DNA from: Pseudomonas asplenii
GTDB lineage: Bacteria > Pseudomonadota > Gammaproteobacteria > Pseudomonadales > Pseudomonadaceae
Length of the DNA stretch: 64,000 nucleotides
Reading direction: 5' to 3'
NCBI RefSeq assembly: GCF_900105475.1
Contig: NZ_LT629777.1
Span: forward strand, 2,170,001-2,234,000
In this document: piece after piece, positions 1-11,306 of the stretch
How the letters are laid out: every line of letters starts with the position of its first letter
Numbering within the stretch: position 1 is the first letter of the stretch
Translations under genes and position numbers: made by a program
The notes under the pieces: generated by a model
Told to the model about the DNA's origin: nothing
The model's input: the letters and a program-made list of their open reading frames with translations, nothing else
Database searches by the model: none

Positions 1-1068
1 CAGACCTGGGCCAATGGTCGGCATATCGTGCGTTGCGTGAAGGTCATCCAGGAAACCTGGGATGTGCGTACCTTCTGTTTCATGGCCGATCAGCCAATCA
101 TGTTCTTCTTCAAGCCGGGGCAGTTCGTCACGCTGGAGCTGGAAATCGAGGGGCAGCCGATCATGCGCTCCTACACCATCTCCAGTTCGCCGTCGGTGCC
201 CTACAGTTTTTCGGTGACCATCAAGCGCGTACCGGGCGGCAAGGTTTCCAACTGGCTGCATGACACCCTGCACGAAGGCCAGGAGCTGGCGGTGCACGGT
301 CCGGTGGGGCTGTTCAACGCAATCGACTTCCCCAGCCCCAAGGCCCTCTACCTCAGCGGCGGTGTCGGCATCACCCCGGTGATGTCCATGGCTCGCTGGT
401 TCTACGACACCAATGCCAACGTCGACATGGTGTTCATCCACAGCGCCCGTTCGCCCAAGGACATCATCTATCACCGCGAGCTGGAACACATGGCGTCGCG
501 GATCGATAACTTCAGCCTGCACCTGATCTGCGAGAAGCACGGCCTGGGCGAGCCTTGGGCTGGCTATCGCGGTTATCTGAACCACAAGATGCTGGAGCTG
601 ATGGCGCCGGACTTCCTCGAACGTGAAGTGTTCTGCTGCGGCCCGACGCCGTACATGAACGCGGTCAAGCGTCTGCTGGAGGCGGCGGGCTTCGACATGA
701 GTCGTTATCACGAGGAATCCTTTGGCGCGACGCCACCGGAGGCCCGTGCCGATGCGGTGGAGCAGGCCGAGCAGGCCGCCGATGCGCCACAGCCGGACGC
801 CGCGGACCTGCATCAGGTGGAGTTCACCGCCACCGGCAAGAGCATTCGCGTGGCACCTGGGGAAACCGTGCACGCGGCGGCGGCCAAGCTTGGCCTGATG
901 ATTCCCAAGGCTTGCGGCATGGGGATCTGCGGGACCTGCAAGGTGCTCAAGCTGGGTGGGGAAGTGGAGATGGAGCACAACGGCGGGATCACCGACGAAG
1001 ACGTGGCCGAGGGTTACATCCTGTCGTGTTGCAGCGTGCCGAAAGGCGATGTGCGGGTCGAGTATTGA
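1..1068 (+). CDS. gbcB: Glycine betaine monooxygenase reductase subunit (5' end missing)
   Basis: The reading frame is open from base 1 (QTWANGRHIV...), so the true start lies upstream of the window. About 355 residues are visible. They show a ferredoxin-reductase FAD domain (RSYTISSSPS, about residues 55-64 of the visible part), an NAD-binding domain (LSGGVGITPVMSMA; FCCGPTPYM) and a C-terminal plant-type 2Fe-2S domain with cysteines in CGMGICGTC and LSCC. This order matches GbcB, which passes electrons from NADH to the Rieske oxygenase GbcA for the first demethylation of glycine betaine to dimethylglycine. The downstream glyA-sox-purU-fdhA genes catabolise the later product sarcosine, which supports the call. 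gbcA itself is not in the window. Confidence 0.88.
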   Translation, partial: QTWANGRHIVRCVKVIQETWDVRTFCFMADQPIMFFFKPGQFVTLELEIEGQPIMRSYTISSSPSVPYSFSVTIKRVPGGKVSNWLHDTLHEGQELAVHGPVGLFNAIDFPSPKALYLSGGVGITPVMSMARWFYDTNANVDMVFIHSARSPKDIIYHRELEHMASRIDNFSLHLICEKHGLGEPWAGYRGYLNHKMLELMAPDFLEREVFCCGPTPYMNAVKRLLEAAGFDMSRYHEESFGATPPEARADAVEQAEQAADAPQPDAADLHQVEFTATGKSIRVAPGETVHAAAAKLGLMIPKACGMGICGTCKVLKLGGEVEMEHNGGITDEDVAEGYILSCCSVPKGDVRVEY

Positions 1069-1088
1069 TTGAGAATGGTGTGAGCCTG

Positions 1089-1177
1089 TTCGCGGGCAGG
1101 CCCGGCGCCTACAGGTCCGTATCGTACAAAGATCTTGTGCACGACACGCTCCTGTAGGCGCGTGGCTTGCCCGCGAA
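1089..1177. repeat. REP-type inverted repeat pair
   Basis: Two arms (ttcgcgggca at 1089-1098 with tgcccgcgaa at 1168-1177, and gcgcctacagg at 1105-1115 with cctgtaggcgc at 1151-1161) form a long hairpin between the convergent gbcB and chemoreceptor genes. It is typical of Pseudomonas REP doublets and may act as a bidirectional transcription or mRNA-decay barrier. Confidence 0.75.
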
Positions 1178-1191
1178 GGGCGCACCACGGT

Positions 1192-2817
1192 CTAGAGCTG
1201 GAACCGCGCCACCAACCCGTTGAGGTCCACCGCCAGGCGTGCCAGCTCGTTGCTGGCTGTGCTGGTCTGACTGGCGCCGGTGGCCGACTGCACCGACAGG
1301 TCGCGGATGTTCACCAGGTTGTGATCGACCTCGCGGGCCACCTGGGCCTGCTCTTCGGCGGCGCTGGCGATCACCAGGTTGCGCTCGTTGATCTCGATGA
1401 CCGCCGTGTTGATGGTATCCAGCGCCAGGCCTGCGCCCTTGGCGATATTCAAGGTCGACTCGGCCCGTTCGGTGCTGTTGCGCATCGAGTCCACTGCCTG
1501 CTCGGTACCGCCCTGGATACTGCCGATCATCCGTTCGATTTCGCTGGTCGACTGCTGGGTGCGATGAGCCAGTGCGCGCACCTCATCGGCGACCACCGCA
1601 AAACCACGCCCGGCTTCGCCGGCCCGTGCCGCTTCGATCGCCGCGTTCAGCGCAAGCAGGTTGGTCTGGTCGGCCAGGCCACGGATCACGTCCAGGACCT
1701 TGCCAATGTCCCGTGACTCTTCGGCGAGGTTGCCGATCAGCGTCGCGGTGCTCTGGACGTCGCTGCTCATGCGTTCGATGGCACTGACGGTCTCCTGCAC
1801 CAGGTCGCGACCATCGCTGGCCGAGGCGGTGGCGCTTTTCGAGGCTTCTGAAGTGCTCACGGCATTGCGTGCGACTTCTTCCACGGCGCTGGTCATTTCA
1901 TTGACTGCGGTGGCCGCCTGTTCGATTTCATTGTTCTGCTGTTGCAGCCCGCGCGCACTTTCGTCGGTGACGCTGTTCAACTCTTCGGCGGCGGACGCCA
2001 GTTGGGTGGCCGAGCCGGAAATGCGTTGCAGGGTATCGCGCAGTTTCTGCTGCATCTTGAGCATGGCCTGCAGCAACCGGCCGGCTTCGTCGGTGCCGTC
2101 GACCTTGACCGTATGGGTCAGGTCGCCTTCGGCGATCTGTTCGGCAGCCTTCAGGGCCTGGTCGATCGGCTGGGTGATGCTGCGGGTCAGCAACCAGGCG
2201 AACAGGAAGGTCAGGGCGGTAGCGAGCAGCAACAGGGCCACGACCATGTTGAACGCCGTGTCGTACTGATCACTCGCTTGCTGGTTGTTGTCTTGGGTCT
2301 GCTGGTCGAGGATTTCCAGCAGGCGGTTGAGCGCGGTGTTGACCTGCTCGGAGTTGGTCAGCAGCTCGCTGTTGAGCAGGCTGGTCAGTTCGGTCATCTG
2401 ATTGTTGCGCGACAGGCTCTTCATGCGCTCTTCAATCTGCCGGTACTGCCCGAGCAATTGCACATACTGCTCATAGGCCGCCCGTTCTTCTGGGCTGACG
2501 ATCAGTTTTTCGTAGGCGGCCCTGGCACGATCGATCTGCTGGTTGCGCTGGGCGAGCAGCTCCATGGTTTTGGCCTGCACGTCCTGTTCACGATTGGTCA
2601 GCAGGCGATAGGAGAGTACCCGCAGGCGCAGGGTCAGTTGGGTGAACTCGTCCAGGGTCTTGATGCTGGGTACACTGTTGCTGGTCAATTGCTCGGCGGC
2701 GCCGCGAATCTTGCTCATCTGGCTCAGCGAGAAGATGCCCAGAATCAGCATCAATGCGCCGATCAGGGAAAAGCCGAGGAACGCTCTCGGAGCGATATTC
2801 ATTTTACGTAGAGACAT
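1192..2817 (-). CDS. Methyl-accepting chemotaxis protein
   Basis: A 541-residue chemoreceptor. The N-terminus has a first membrane segment (about residues 12-32), then a helical periplasmic region of about 160 residues like the four-helix-bundle MCP sensor fold. A second membrane segment ([19 protein letters not shown]) follows, then HAMP, then a cytoplasmic signalling domain with the conserved hairpin tip ([20 protein letters not shown] and [15 protein letters not shown]). It should pass ligand state to CheA/CheW. The ligand cannot be read from sequence; its position beside betaine/sarcosine genes makes a related compound possible, but that is inference. It converges on gbcB and diverges from the ZapA-like pair. 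The 280 bases upstream (2818-3097) hold no convincing gene. Confidence 0.92.
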   Translation of the reverse strand: MSLRKMNIAPRAFLGFSLIGALMLILGIFSLSQMSKIRGAAEQLTSNSVPSIKTLDEFTQLTLRLRVLSYRLLTNREQDVQAKTMELLAQRNQQIDRARAAYEKLIVSPEERAAYEQYVQLLGQYRQIEERMKSLSRNNQMTELTSLLNSELLTNSEQVNTALNRLLEILDQQTQDNNQQASDQYDTAFNMVVALLLLATALTFLFAWLLTRSITQPIDQALKAAEQIAEGDLTHTVKVDGTDEAGRLLQAMLKMQQKLRDTLQRISGSATQLASAAEELNSVTDESARGLQQQNNEIEQAATAVNEMTSAVEEVARNAVSTSEASKSATASASDGRDLVQETVSAIERMSSDVQSTATLIGNLAEESRDIGKVLDVIRGLADQTNLLALNAAIEAARAGEAGRGFAVVADEVRALAHRTQQSTSEIERMIGSIQGGTEQAVDSMRNSTERAESTLNIAKGAGLALDTINTAVIEINERNLVIASAAEEQAQVAREVDHNLVNIRDLSVQSATGASQTSTASNELARLAVDLNGLVARFQL

Positions 2818-3097
2818 GATGTTTCCTGAGAAAAGCGCGTTCCGTGCGGCCTTTGAGATGAAGGTCTAGCGGGCTTATCGGTTGTGCGACTAAAGTCTAG
2901 AGGGGATGTGCGGATTTGTCGCAGAGCGAGTTTTGCGACGGAAGGTGCGGAACATGTTTCGCCAATCGCAGTCCCTAGGGGGCGACGAGAAGTTCCGTGC
3001 CAGGAAAATCAAGGCTTTGCGAGCGTTTTTCCCTGGCAAACCGAGGGGCTTTTCTTTATCGTACGCGCCCTTTGAAACTGCCCGAGAGATCAAGAAC

Positions 3098-3328
3098 ATG
3101 TTGGAGACTTCCCTCAATCAACTGGAGCAACTGGTCAGCGAGCTGGTGCAGCAGAAACAGGAACTCTTGAAGGCCAACAGCGCATTGAGCGCCGAGCTGG
3201 CCCAGGCCAAGGATGAAAACGAAAGCCTGCAACTGAGTCTGATGGAGCAGGAAGAGAAGCATGGCGCCACCGCCGCCCGTATCCAGGCGCTGGTCGAGCG
3301 CGTCAGCGCAGGTCCTGTCAGCGCATGA
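3098..3328 (+). CDS. Small coiled-coil protein, TIGR02449/ZapB-like
   Basis: A 76-residue, almost entirely helical protein (MLETSLNQLEQLVSELVQQKQ...). Heptad-like Leu spacing and many Glu/Gln/Lys residues indicate a coiled coil. It resembles the short ZapB-like family (TIGR02449) that sits before zapA in Pseudomonas. The ATG at 3098 was chosen because the longer in-frame upstream extension is basic and shows no family character. Its stop overlaps the start of the ZapA-like gene by four bases (ATGA), so the two are almost certainly co-translated. A role at the division ring is inferred only from the pairing. Confidence 0.7.
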   Translation: MLETSLNQLEQLVSELVQQKQELLKANSALSAELAQAKDENESLQLSLMEQEEKHGATAARIQALVERVSAGPVSA

Positions 3329-3627
3329 GAGCCAGCAACGACGGCGTGACCGTCATCTCTATTCTCGGCGAAGAGTATTCGATCAAGGCACCTGCCGGGC
3401 AGGAGCAGACCTTGCACGATGCGACCCAGATGCTCAAGACGGCCCTGGTCGACACCAAGAAGAAGTTTCCCACGTTGATTGGCGAGCAGTTACTGGTCCT
3501 GGCGGCTCTGAATCTGTGTTCCCAGCGGATCGAGGATCAGCGCGAACACCGCGAGGTGCTGGCCCGTTATCAGGAACAGGTCAGCGCCACGGTCGACGTG
3601 ATTTCGAAAACCATCGGGCAGAACTGA
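3325..3627 (+). CDS. Cell division protein ZapA-like (divergent copy)
   Basis: A 100-residue protein with the ZapA plan. An N-terminal beta segment (VTVISILGEEYSIKAPAGQEQTL) is followed by a long helix containing the family's ALNL motif (VLAALNLCSQRIEDQ). ZapA dimers bind and bundle FtsZ. The canonical Pseudomonas zapA, as I recall it, lies elsewhere (near pepP and the 6S RNA gene) and starts differently. I see no 6S-like RNA downstream here, so this is probably a second, diverged copy. It is translationally coupled to the coiled-coil gene before it. The 194 bases to ltaE contain a hairpin (gctcccg at 3780-3786 with cgggagc at 3794-3800) but no clear T-run. Confidence 0.7.
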   Translation: MRASNDGVTVISILGEEYSIKAPAGQEQTLHDATQMLKTALVDTKKKFPTLIGEQLLVLAALNLCSQRIEDQREHREVLARYQEQVSATVDVISKTIGQN

Positions 3628-3821
3628 GTCGCACGACGTTCGCTGGTCGATGACTGGGTGGTGTCAGTTCCACGGGTAACTGGAAATGGCGCCCGTCCTC
3701 GGTTGTTCGGGTTCACTCGGTGAGCCTTATGCGATAGAGACCGGGAACCTCTGTTTTCAGGATCCAGCCGTATCTGAGCGCTCCCGTATTGCGCGGGAGC
3801 ACGGTCTTCAAGGTGTTTTCT

Positions 3822-4862
3822 TCAGGCGGACATGACCTCGCGGATATCCGCCGCCAGTTCCCGCACCCGCGCTTCCTCGGTATCCCACGAGCACATGAAG
3901 CGTGCCCCACCCTTGCCGATGAAGGTATAGAAGCGCCAGCTCCGGGCGGTCAGGGCGGCAATCGCCGGTTCCGACAGTTGCAGGAACACACCGTTGGCCT
4001 CGACCGGGAACATCAGTTCCACGCCGGGGATGTCCTTGACCAGACTGCTGAGCAGTTGCGCGCAATGGTTGGCATGGCGGGCGTGCTTGAGCCAGGCGTC
4101 GTTTTCCAGCAGGCCGACCCACGGCGCCGACAGGAAACGCATCTTCGAGGCCAGTTGCCCGGCCTGCTTGCAGCGGTAGTCGAAGTCTTCCGCCAGGTCG
4201 TGGTTGAAAAACAGGATCGCCTCGCCCACGGCCATGCCGTTTTTCGTCCCGCCAAAGCACAGCACGTCGACCCCGGCTTTCCAGGTCAGGTCGGCCGGTG
4301 AGCAGCCGAGGAAGGCGCAGGCGTTGGAGAAGCGCGCGCCGTCCATGTGCAGGTGCAGGCCCAGCTCCTTGCAGGTGGCGCTGATGGCGCGGATTTCATC
4401 CGGGGTGTAGACGCTGCCGACTTCCGTGGCCTGGGTCAGGGTCACGACCCGTGGCTTGGGGTAGTGGATGTCCTGACGCTTGAGGGCGATTTCGCGGATG
4501 GACTCGGGGGTCAGCTTGCCGTTTTCAGTGCGCGCGGTGAGCAGCTTGGAACCGTTGGAAAAGAATTCCGGGGCGCCGCATTCGTCGGTCTCGACGTGGG
4601 CGGTCTCCGAGCAGATCACGCTGTGGTAGCTTTGGCACAGCGACGACAGGGCGAGGGAGTTGGCGGCGGTGCCGTTGAAGGCGAAGAACACCTCGCAATC
4701 GGTTTCGAACAGCTTGCGGAAACCGTCAGCGGCGCGCTGGGTCCACTCGTCGTCACCGTAGGCGCGTTGGTGGCCGTGGTTCGCCTGTTCCATGGCGGTC
4801 CAGGCTTCTGGGCAGATACCGGAATAGTTGTCGCTGGCGAATTGTTGGCTCTTGTCGGTCAT
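3822..4862 (-). CDS. ltaE: Low-specificity L-threonine aldolase
   Basis: A 346-residue PLP enzyme that cleaves L-threonine or L-allo-threonine to glycine and acetaldehyde. Visible features are the N-terminal [10 protein letters not shown], the [13 protein letters not shown] substrate region, [10 protein letters not shown], and the PLP lysine in CFGGTKNG. The ATG at 4862 gives the usual family length; a longer in-frame extension to 5054 overlaps the promoter region and has no family character. The gene is divergent from glyA. The two enzymes both handle glycine, which fits the sarcosine/glycine setting. The 294-base divergent gap (4863-5156) holds no gene; it carries a TTGACG element at 5055-5060 without a convincing -10, as expected for an activator-dependent promoter. 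Confidence 0.92.
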   Translation of the reverse strand: MTDKSQQFASDNYSGICPEAWTAMEQANHGHQRAYGDDEWTQRAADGFRKLFETDCEVFFAFNGTAANSLALSSLCQSYHSVICSETAHVETDECGAPEFFSNGSKLLTARTENGKLTPESIREIALKRQDIHYPKPRVVTLTQATEVGSVYTPDEIRAISATCKELGLHLHMDGARFSNACAFLGCSPADLTWKAGVDVLCFGGTKNGMAVGEAILFFNHDLAEDFDYRCKQAGQLASKMRFLSAPWVGLLENDAWLKHARHANHCAQLLSSLVKDIPGVELMFPVEANGVFLQLSEPAIAALTARSWRFYTFIGKGGARFMCSWDTEEARVRELAADIREVMSA

Positions 4863-5156
4863 GGCCCGGTCCTTATGGTCGTTTACGACGTGCACTGTAA
4901 CCAGAATCGACGTCAGCGCACAGGTACAGTTGCCGTAGGAAAACCCTCTATTTTGCGGCATCCCGACAAGCCCACCCGTCAGCGGTTTTTGTTTCCTCAT
5001 CCATGCGCGCCAGAGCATGTCGTAAATGCACCCTTGCAAGGCGTGCGTAGGCATTTGACGCGTCTGCGCCGGTCATACCATCGCTATCAAAGGACACCGC
5101 CGAACAGGCAGGTCCCACCAATAAAGAAATGGCGCACTGCCGCTGGGAGAGACGCG

Positions 5157-6410
<1,254 letters not shown>

Positions 6411-6433
6411 GAGCGGTTTTGGAGTAAATGACT

Positions 6434-7684
6434 ATGCAACGCTATTCGGGCTTCGGCCTCTTCAAGCACTCTCTCAGCCATCATGAGAACTGGCAGCGCA
6501 TGTGGCGCACGCCGACGCCGAAAAAGGTCTACGACGTGATCATCGTCGGCGGTGGCGGGCATGGCCTGGCCACTGCCTACTACCTGGCCAAGGAGCACGG
6601 TATCACCAATGTCGCGGTGATCGAGAAGGGCTGGCTGGGCGGCGGCAACACCGCCCGCAACACCACCATCGTGCGCTCCAACTACCTGTGGGACGAATCG
6701 GCGCACCTGTACGAACACGCGATGAAACTGTGGGAAGGCCTGTCCCAGGACCTCAACTACAACGTGATGTTCTCCCAGCGTGGCGTCTACAACCTCTGCC
6801 ACACCCTGCAGGACATCCGTGATTCCGAGCGTCGGGTCAGCGCCAACCGCCTCAATGGCGTCGACGGCGAACTGCTCAACGCCCAGCAGGTGGCGGACGA
6901 GATCCCGTACCTGGACTGCTCGAAGAACACCCGTTACCCGGTACTGGGCGCCACCGTCCAGCGTCGCGGCGGCGTGGCCCGTCACGATGCCGTGGCCTGG
7001 GGCTTCGCCCGCGGTGCCGACGCCCTGGGCGTCGACCTGATCCAGCAGACCGAAGTGATCGGCTTCCGCAAGGAAAACGGTGTGTGCATCGGCGTCGAAA
7101 CCAACAAGGGCTTCATCGGCGCCAAGCGCGTCGGTGTGGTCACCGCCGGTAACTCCGGGCACATGGCGAAACTGGCCGGCTTCCGCCTGCCACTCGAATC
7201 CCACCCGCTGCAGGCGCTGGTGTCCGAGCCGATCAAACCGATCATCGACAGTGTGATCATGTCCAACGCCGTTCACGGCTACATCAGCCAGTCCGACAAG
7301 GGCGACCTGGTGATCGGTGCCGGTATCGACGGCTACAACGGCTACGGCCAGCGTGGTTCATACCCGGTGATCGAGCACACCATCCAGGCCATCGTCGAAA
7401 TGTTCCCGGTGCTCTCGCGGGTGCGCATGAACCGCCAGTGGGGCGGCATCGTCGACACCACGCCGGACGCCTGCCCGATCATTTCCAAGACCCCGGTCCC
7501 GAACATGTTCTTCAACTGCGGTTGGGGCACCGGCGGCTTCAAGGCCACCCCGGGTTCGGGCAACGTCTTCGCCGCCAGCCTCGCCAAGGGCGAGATGCAC
7601 CCGCTGGCCGCCCCTTTCTCCATCGACCGTTTCCATAACGGTGCGTTGATCGATGAACATGGCGCTGCAGCGGTCGCCCACTAA
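6434..7684 (+). CDS. soxB: Heterotetrameric sarcosine oxidase subunit beta
   Basis: A 416-residue flavoprotein of the D-amino-acid-oxidase family. The dinucleotide-binding motif ([19 protein letters not shown]) lies near residues 35-55. A conserved Arg-His-Asp with the His at about residue 184 is the likely covalent FMN site of tetrameric sarcosine oxidase. The C-terminus has the expected [16 protein letters not shown]. The beta subunit carries FAD and FMN and oxidises sarcosine to glycine. Start choice: GGAG at 6421-6424 is nine bases from the ATG at 6434 but only three from the ATG at 6428, so 6434 is preferred. It lies 23 bases after glyA and is followed by a long palindrome before soxD. 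Confidence 0.95.
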   Translation: MQRYSGFGLFKHSLSHHENWQRMWRTPTPKKVYDVIIVGGGGHGLATAYYLAKEHGITNVAVIEKGWLGGGNTARNTTIVRSNYLWDESAHLYEHAMKLWEGLSQDLNYNVMFSQRGVYNLCHTLQDIRDSERRVSANRLNGVDGELLNAQQVADEIPYLDCSKNTRYPVLGATVQRRGGVARHDAVAWGFARGADALGVDLIQQTEVIGFRKENGVCIGVETNKGFIGAKRVGVVTAGNSGHMAKLAGFRLPLESHPLQALVSEPIKPIIDSVIMSNAVHGYISQSDKGDLVIGAGIDGYNGYGQRGSYPVIEHTIQAIVEMFPVLSRVRMNRQWGGIVDTTPDACPIISKTPVPNMFFNCGWGTGGFKATPGSGNVFAASLAKGEMHPLAAPFSIDRFHNGALIDEHGAAAVAH

Positions 7685-7691
7685 CAAAGAC

Positions 7692-7820
7692 CTCATGAAA
7701 ACTACTGCGCTCGGCAATACGGCGTTAAAAACAGGCTCGAAATGCTCACTTAGTAAACTAAGCTCCGCTTTCTCACCTGTTTTTGCCTTGTCTTGCCTTC
7801 GCTCGCTACGTTTTCAAGAG
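7692..7820. repeat. Long imperfect palindrome between soxB and soxD
   Basis: About 129 bases form one imperfect inverted repeat. The outer arms are ctcatgaaaac (7692) and gttttcaagag (to 7820). An inner pair is aaaacagg with cctgttttt. The centre is a perfect cttag-taaa-ctaag at 7749-7762. No reading frame fits. It would fold into a very long hairpin in the operon transcript. I recall similar palindromes elsewhere in Pseudomonas genomes, but cannot check that here. Confidence 0.7.
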
Positions 7821-7840
7821 GCTTGAGAGGAGAAATCCCC

Positions 7841-8173
7841 ATGTTGCATATCTTCTGTCCTCATTGCGGCGAACTGCGCTCCGAAGAGGAATTCCACGCT
7901 TCCGGCCAGGCGCATATCCCACGTCCGCTGGACCCCAACAACTGCACCGACGCGCAGTGGGGTGACTACATGTTCTTCCGCGACAACCCGCGCGGGCTGC
8001 ACCACGAACTCTGGGACCACGTCGCCGGTTGCCGCCAGTACTTCAACGTCACCCGTGACACGGTGACCTACGAAATCCTGGAAACCTACAAGATCGGCGA
8101 GAAGCCTCAATTCACCGCTGCCAAGGCGGAAAGCTCGAAAGCGCCCGGCGTGGCTGTGGGAGAAAAGGTATGA
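7841..8173 (+). CDS. soxD: Sarcosine oxidase subunit delta
   Basis: A 110-residue small subunit starting MLHIFCPHCGELRSEEEFH. The N-terminal CxxC plus a later His and Cys (DHVAGCRQYF, about residue 67) form the zinc site expected of SoxD, which completes the alpha-beta-gamma-delta sarcosine oxidase. The ATG at 7841 follows a clear Shine-Dalgarno sequence (gagagga). An in-frame upstream extension lies inside the preceding palindrome and is rejected. Its stop overlaps the soxA start by four bases, implying coupled translation. Confidence 0.95.
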   Translation: MLHIFCPHCGELRSEEEFHASGQAHIPRPLDPNNCTDAQWGDYMFFRDNPRGLHHELWDHVAGCRQYFNVTRDTVTYEILETYKIGEKPQFTAAKAESSKAPGVAVGEKV

Positions 8174-11100
8174 GCCAGGTCAATCGCCTGTCCAACGGCG
8201 GTCGCATCGATCGCAACAAAGTCTTGAACTTCACCTTCAACGGCGAGAGCTACAAGGGCTTCGAGGGTGACACTCTGGCCGCCGCGCTGCTGGCCAACGG
8301 TGTCGACATCGTCGGCCGCAGCTTCAAGTACTCCCGGCCACGGGGCATCTTCGCCGCCGGTGCCGAAGAGCCGAACGCCGTGCTGCAGATCGGTGCCACC
8401 GAAGCCACCCAGATCCCCAACGTGCGGGCTACCCAACAGGCGCTGTACCAGGGCCTGGTCGCCACCAGCACCAACGGCTGGCCGAGCGTCAACAACGACG
8501 TGATGGGCATTCTTGGCAAGGTCGGCGGCAAGCTGATGCCACCGGGTTTCTACTACAAGACCTTCATGTACCCGCAGTCCTTCTGGATGACTTACGAAAA
8601 GTACATCCGCAAGGCGGCAGGTCTGGGCCGTTCGCCGACCGAGAACGACCCGGACACCTACGACAACATGAACCAGCACTGCGACGTGCTGATCGTCGGC
8701 GCCGGCCCTGCTGGCCTGGCCGCCGCCCTGGCCGCTGCGCGCAGCGGTGCGCGGGTGATCCTCGCCGATGAACAGGAAGAGTTCGGCGGCAGCCTGCTCG
8801 ACTCCCGCGAAAGCCTCGACGGCAAGCCGGCGGCCGAGTGGGTCACCAGCGTCATCGCCGAATTGAAGGCACTGCCGGACGTGCTGCTGCTGCCACGGGC
8901 CACCGTCAACGGCTACCACGACCACAACTTCCTGACCATCCACGAGCGCCTCACCGACCACCTCGGTGATCGCGCGCCGATCGGCCAGGTGCGCCAGCGT
9001 ATCCACCGGGTGCGCGCCAAGCGTGTGGTCCTGGCGACCGGCGCCCACGAGCGTCCGCTGGTCTACGGCAACAACGACGTGCCGGGCAACATGCTCGCCG
9101 GTGCCGTCTCGGTGTATGTCCGCCGCTATGGCGTGGCACCGGGCAAGAAACTGGTGCTGAGCACCAACAACGACCACGCCTACCGCGTCGCGTTGGACTG
9201 GCTCGACGCCAGCCTGCAGGTAGTAGCGATCGCCGACGCCCGCAGCAACCCACGTGGTGCGCTGGTGGAAGAGGCTCGCGCCAAGGGCATTCGTATCCTC
9301 ACCGGCAGCGCCGTGATCGAGGCCCGTGGCAGCAAGCGCGTGACCGCAGCCCGGATCGCCGCGATCGACGTCCGCGCCCACAAGGTCACCAGCCCCGGGG
9401 AGTGGCTGGACTGCGACCTGATCGCCAGCTCCGGCGGCTACAGCCCGGTGGTGCACCTGGCGTCGCACCTGGGCGGCAAGCCGGTCTGGCGCGAAGACAT
9501 CCTCGGTTTCGTTGCCGGTGAAGCGCCACAGAAACGCGTCTGCGTCGGTGGCCTCAACGGTGTCTACAGCCTGGCCGATACCTTGGCTGATGGTTTCGAA
9601 GGCGGCGCGCGCGCAGCCAGCGAAGCCGGCTTCAAGACCGTCGAAGGCGTACTGCCCAAGGCCCTGTCCCGTCAGGAAGAACCGACCCTGGCGCTGTTCC
9701 AGGTGCCCCATGAAAAAGGCACCGCACGGGCTCCCAAGCAATTCGTCGACCTGCAGAACGACGTCACCGCCGCCGCCATCGAACTGGCGACCCGCGAGGG
9801 CTTCGAGTCGGTCGAGCACGTCAAACGTTACACCGCGCTGGGCTTCGGCACCGACCAGGGCAAGCTGGGTAACGTCAACGGCCTGGCGATTGCTGCTCGT
9901 TCGCTGAATGTGACCATCCCGCAGATGGGCACCACCATGTTCCGTCCGAACTACACGCCGATCACCTTCGGTGCGGTGGCCGGCCGTCACTGCGGGCATA
10001 TCTTCGAGCCGGTGCGCTACACCGCCTTGCAGGCCTGGCATGTGAAACAGGGGGCCAAGTTCGAGGACGTCGGCCAATGGAAACGTCCCTGGTACTTCCC
10101 GCGCAACGGCGAAGACATCCATGCGGCGATCAAGCGTGAGTGCAAGGCCGTGCGCGACAGCGTAGGCCTGCTCGACGCCTCGACCCTGGGCAAGATCGAC
10201 ATCCAGGGCCCGGATGCCCGCGAGTTCCTCAACCGCGTTTATACCAACGCCTGGACCAAGCTGGATGTGGGCAAGGCCCGTTACGGCCTGATGTGCAAGG
10301 AAGACGGCATGGTCTTCGACGACGGCGTGACCGCCTGCCTGGCCGACAACCACTTCCTGATGACCACCACCACCGGCGGGGCGGCGCGTGTCCTGCAGTG
10401 GCTGGAGCTGTACCACCAGACCGAATGGCCGGAGATGAAGGTGTACTTCACCTCCGTGACCGACCACTGGGCGACCCTGACCCTGTCCGGCCCCAACAGC
10501 CGCAAACTGCTCCGCGAAGTCACCGACATCGACCTGGACAAGGACGCGTTCCCGTTCATGACCTGGAAGGAAGGCCTGGTGGGTGGCGTACCGGCGCGGG
10601 TGTTCCGGATTTCCTTCACCGGCGAACTCTCCTACGAGGTCAACATCCAGGCCGACTACGCCATGGGCGTGCTCGAACAGATCGCCGAGGCGGGCAAAAA
10701 GTACAACCTGACCCCGTACGGCACCGAGACCATGCACGTGCTGCGGGCCGAGAAGGGCTTCATCATCGTCGGCCAGGACACTGACGCCTCGATGACCCCG
10801 GACGACCTGAACATGGGCTGGTGTGTTGGCCGCACCAAACCGTTCTCCTGGATCGGCTGGCGTGGGATGAACCGCGAGGACTGCGTGCGTGAGGATCGCA
10901 AGCAACTGGTCGGCCTCAAGCCGATCGATCCGACCCAGTGGCTGCCGGAAGGTGCGCAACTGGTGTTCGACACCAAGCAGTCGATCCCGATGAAGATGGT
11001 CGGTCACGTGACCTCCAGCTATGCCCACAACTCCCTTGGCTATTCATTTGCCATGGCGGTCGTGAAGGGCGGGCTCAAGCGCATGGGCGAGCGAGTGTTC

Positions 11101-11187
11101 GCGCCCTTGGCCGATGGCCGGGTGATCGAGGCGGAGATCGTTTCCTCGGTGTTCTTCGATCCGAAAGGTGATCGCCAGAACATCTGA
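8170..11187 (+). CDS. soxA: Sarcosine oxidase subunit alpha
   Basis: A 1005-residue subunit. The N-terminal domain resembles a 2Fe-2S-ferredoxin-like fold (FNGESYKGFEGDTLAAALLANG...GRSFKYSRPRG). A dinucleotide-binding domain follows (CDVLIVGAGPAGLAAALAAAR, near residue 175, and VVLATGAHERPLVYGNNDVPG). The C-terminal 400 residues form a GcvT-like aminomethyltransferase fold (SVGLLDASTLGKIDIQGPDA; FTGELSYEVNIQ). The C-terminal part transfers the sarcosine methyl carbon to tetrahydrofolate as 5,10-methylene-THF; without folate, formaldehyde is released. It overlaps soxD by four bases. A 119-base gap with a REP-like half (ggagccggcttgctggcgatg) separates it from soxG. Confidence 0.96.
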   Translation: MSQVNRLSNGGRIDRNKVLNFTFNGESYKGFEGDTLAAALLANGVDIVGRSFKYSRPRGIFAAGAEEPNAVLQIGATEATQIPNVRATQQALYQGLVATSTNGWPSVNNDVMGILGKVGGKLMPPGFYYKTFMYPQSFWMTYEKYIRKAAGLGRSPTENDPDTYDNMNQHCDVLIVGAGPAGLAAALAAARSGARVILADEQEEFGGSLLDSRESLDGKPAAEWVTSVIAELKALPDVLLLPRATVNGYHDHNFLTIHERLTDHLGDRAPIGQVRQRIHRVRAKRVVLATGAHERPLVYGNNDVPGNMLAGAVSVYVRRYGVAPGKKLVLSTNNDHAYRVALDWLDASLQVVAIADARSNPRGALVEEARAKGIRILTGSAVIEARGSKRVTAARIAAIDVRAHKVTSPGEWLDCDLIASSGGYSPVVHLASHLGGKPVWREDILGFVAGEAPQKRVCVGGLNGVYSLADTLADGFEGGARAASEAGFKTVEGVLPKALSRQEEPTLALFQVPHEKGTARAPKQFVDLQNDVTAAAIELATREGFESVEHVKRYTALGFGTDQGKLGNVNGLAIAARSLNVTIPQMGTTMFRPNYTPITFGAVAGRHCGHIFEPVRYTALQAWHVKQGAKFEDVGQWKRPWYFPRNGEDIHAAIKRECKAVRDSVGLLDASTLGKIDIQGPDAREFLNRVYTNAWTKLDVGKARYGLMCKEDGMVFDDGVTACLADNHFLMTTTTGGAARVLQWLELYHQTEWPEMKVYFTSVTDHWATLTLSGPNSRKLLREVTDIDLDKDAFPFMTWKEGLVGGVPARVFRISFTGELSYEVNIQADYAMGVLEQIAEAGKKYNLTPYGTETMHVLRAEKGFIIVGQDTDASMTPDDLNMGWCVGRTKPFSWIGWRGMNREDCVREDRKQLVGLKPIDPTQWLPEGAQLVFDTKQSIPMKMVGHVTSSYAHNSLGYSFAMAVVKGGLKRMGERVFAPLADGRVIEAEIVSSVFFDPKGDRQNI

Positions 11188-11306
11188 TGCAACGACTCCA
11201 GGTTGGGGCGGACTCTGGTGGGAGCCGGCTTGCTGGCGATGACGTCAGCACAGCACCACAGGATCCGCCATCCACCGAAAAACAGAATTCAATACAGGTG
11301 TTTCAC

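Noticed and set aside
2906..3097. Upstream extension of the coiled-coil gene and possible 6S RNA nearby
   Set aside because: The extension is basic with no family character, and I found no 6S-like sequence on either side of the ZapA-like gene.
3780..3800. Hairpin as terminator for ltaE or the ZapA-like gene
   Set aside because: The stem is good but neither strand has a T-run after it, so it was not listed as a terminator.
10140..10784. Long Arg/Gly/Pro-rich frames inside soxA and other large genes
   Set aside because: These are typical GC-rich shadow frames of a well-supported gene in another frame.
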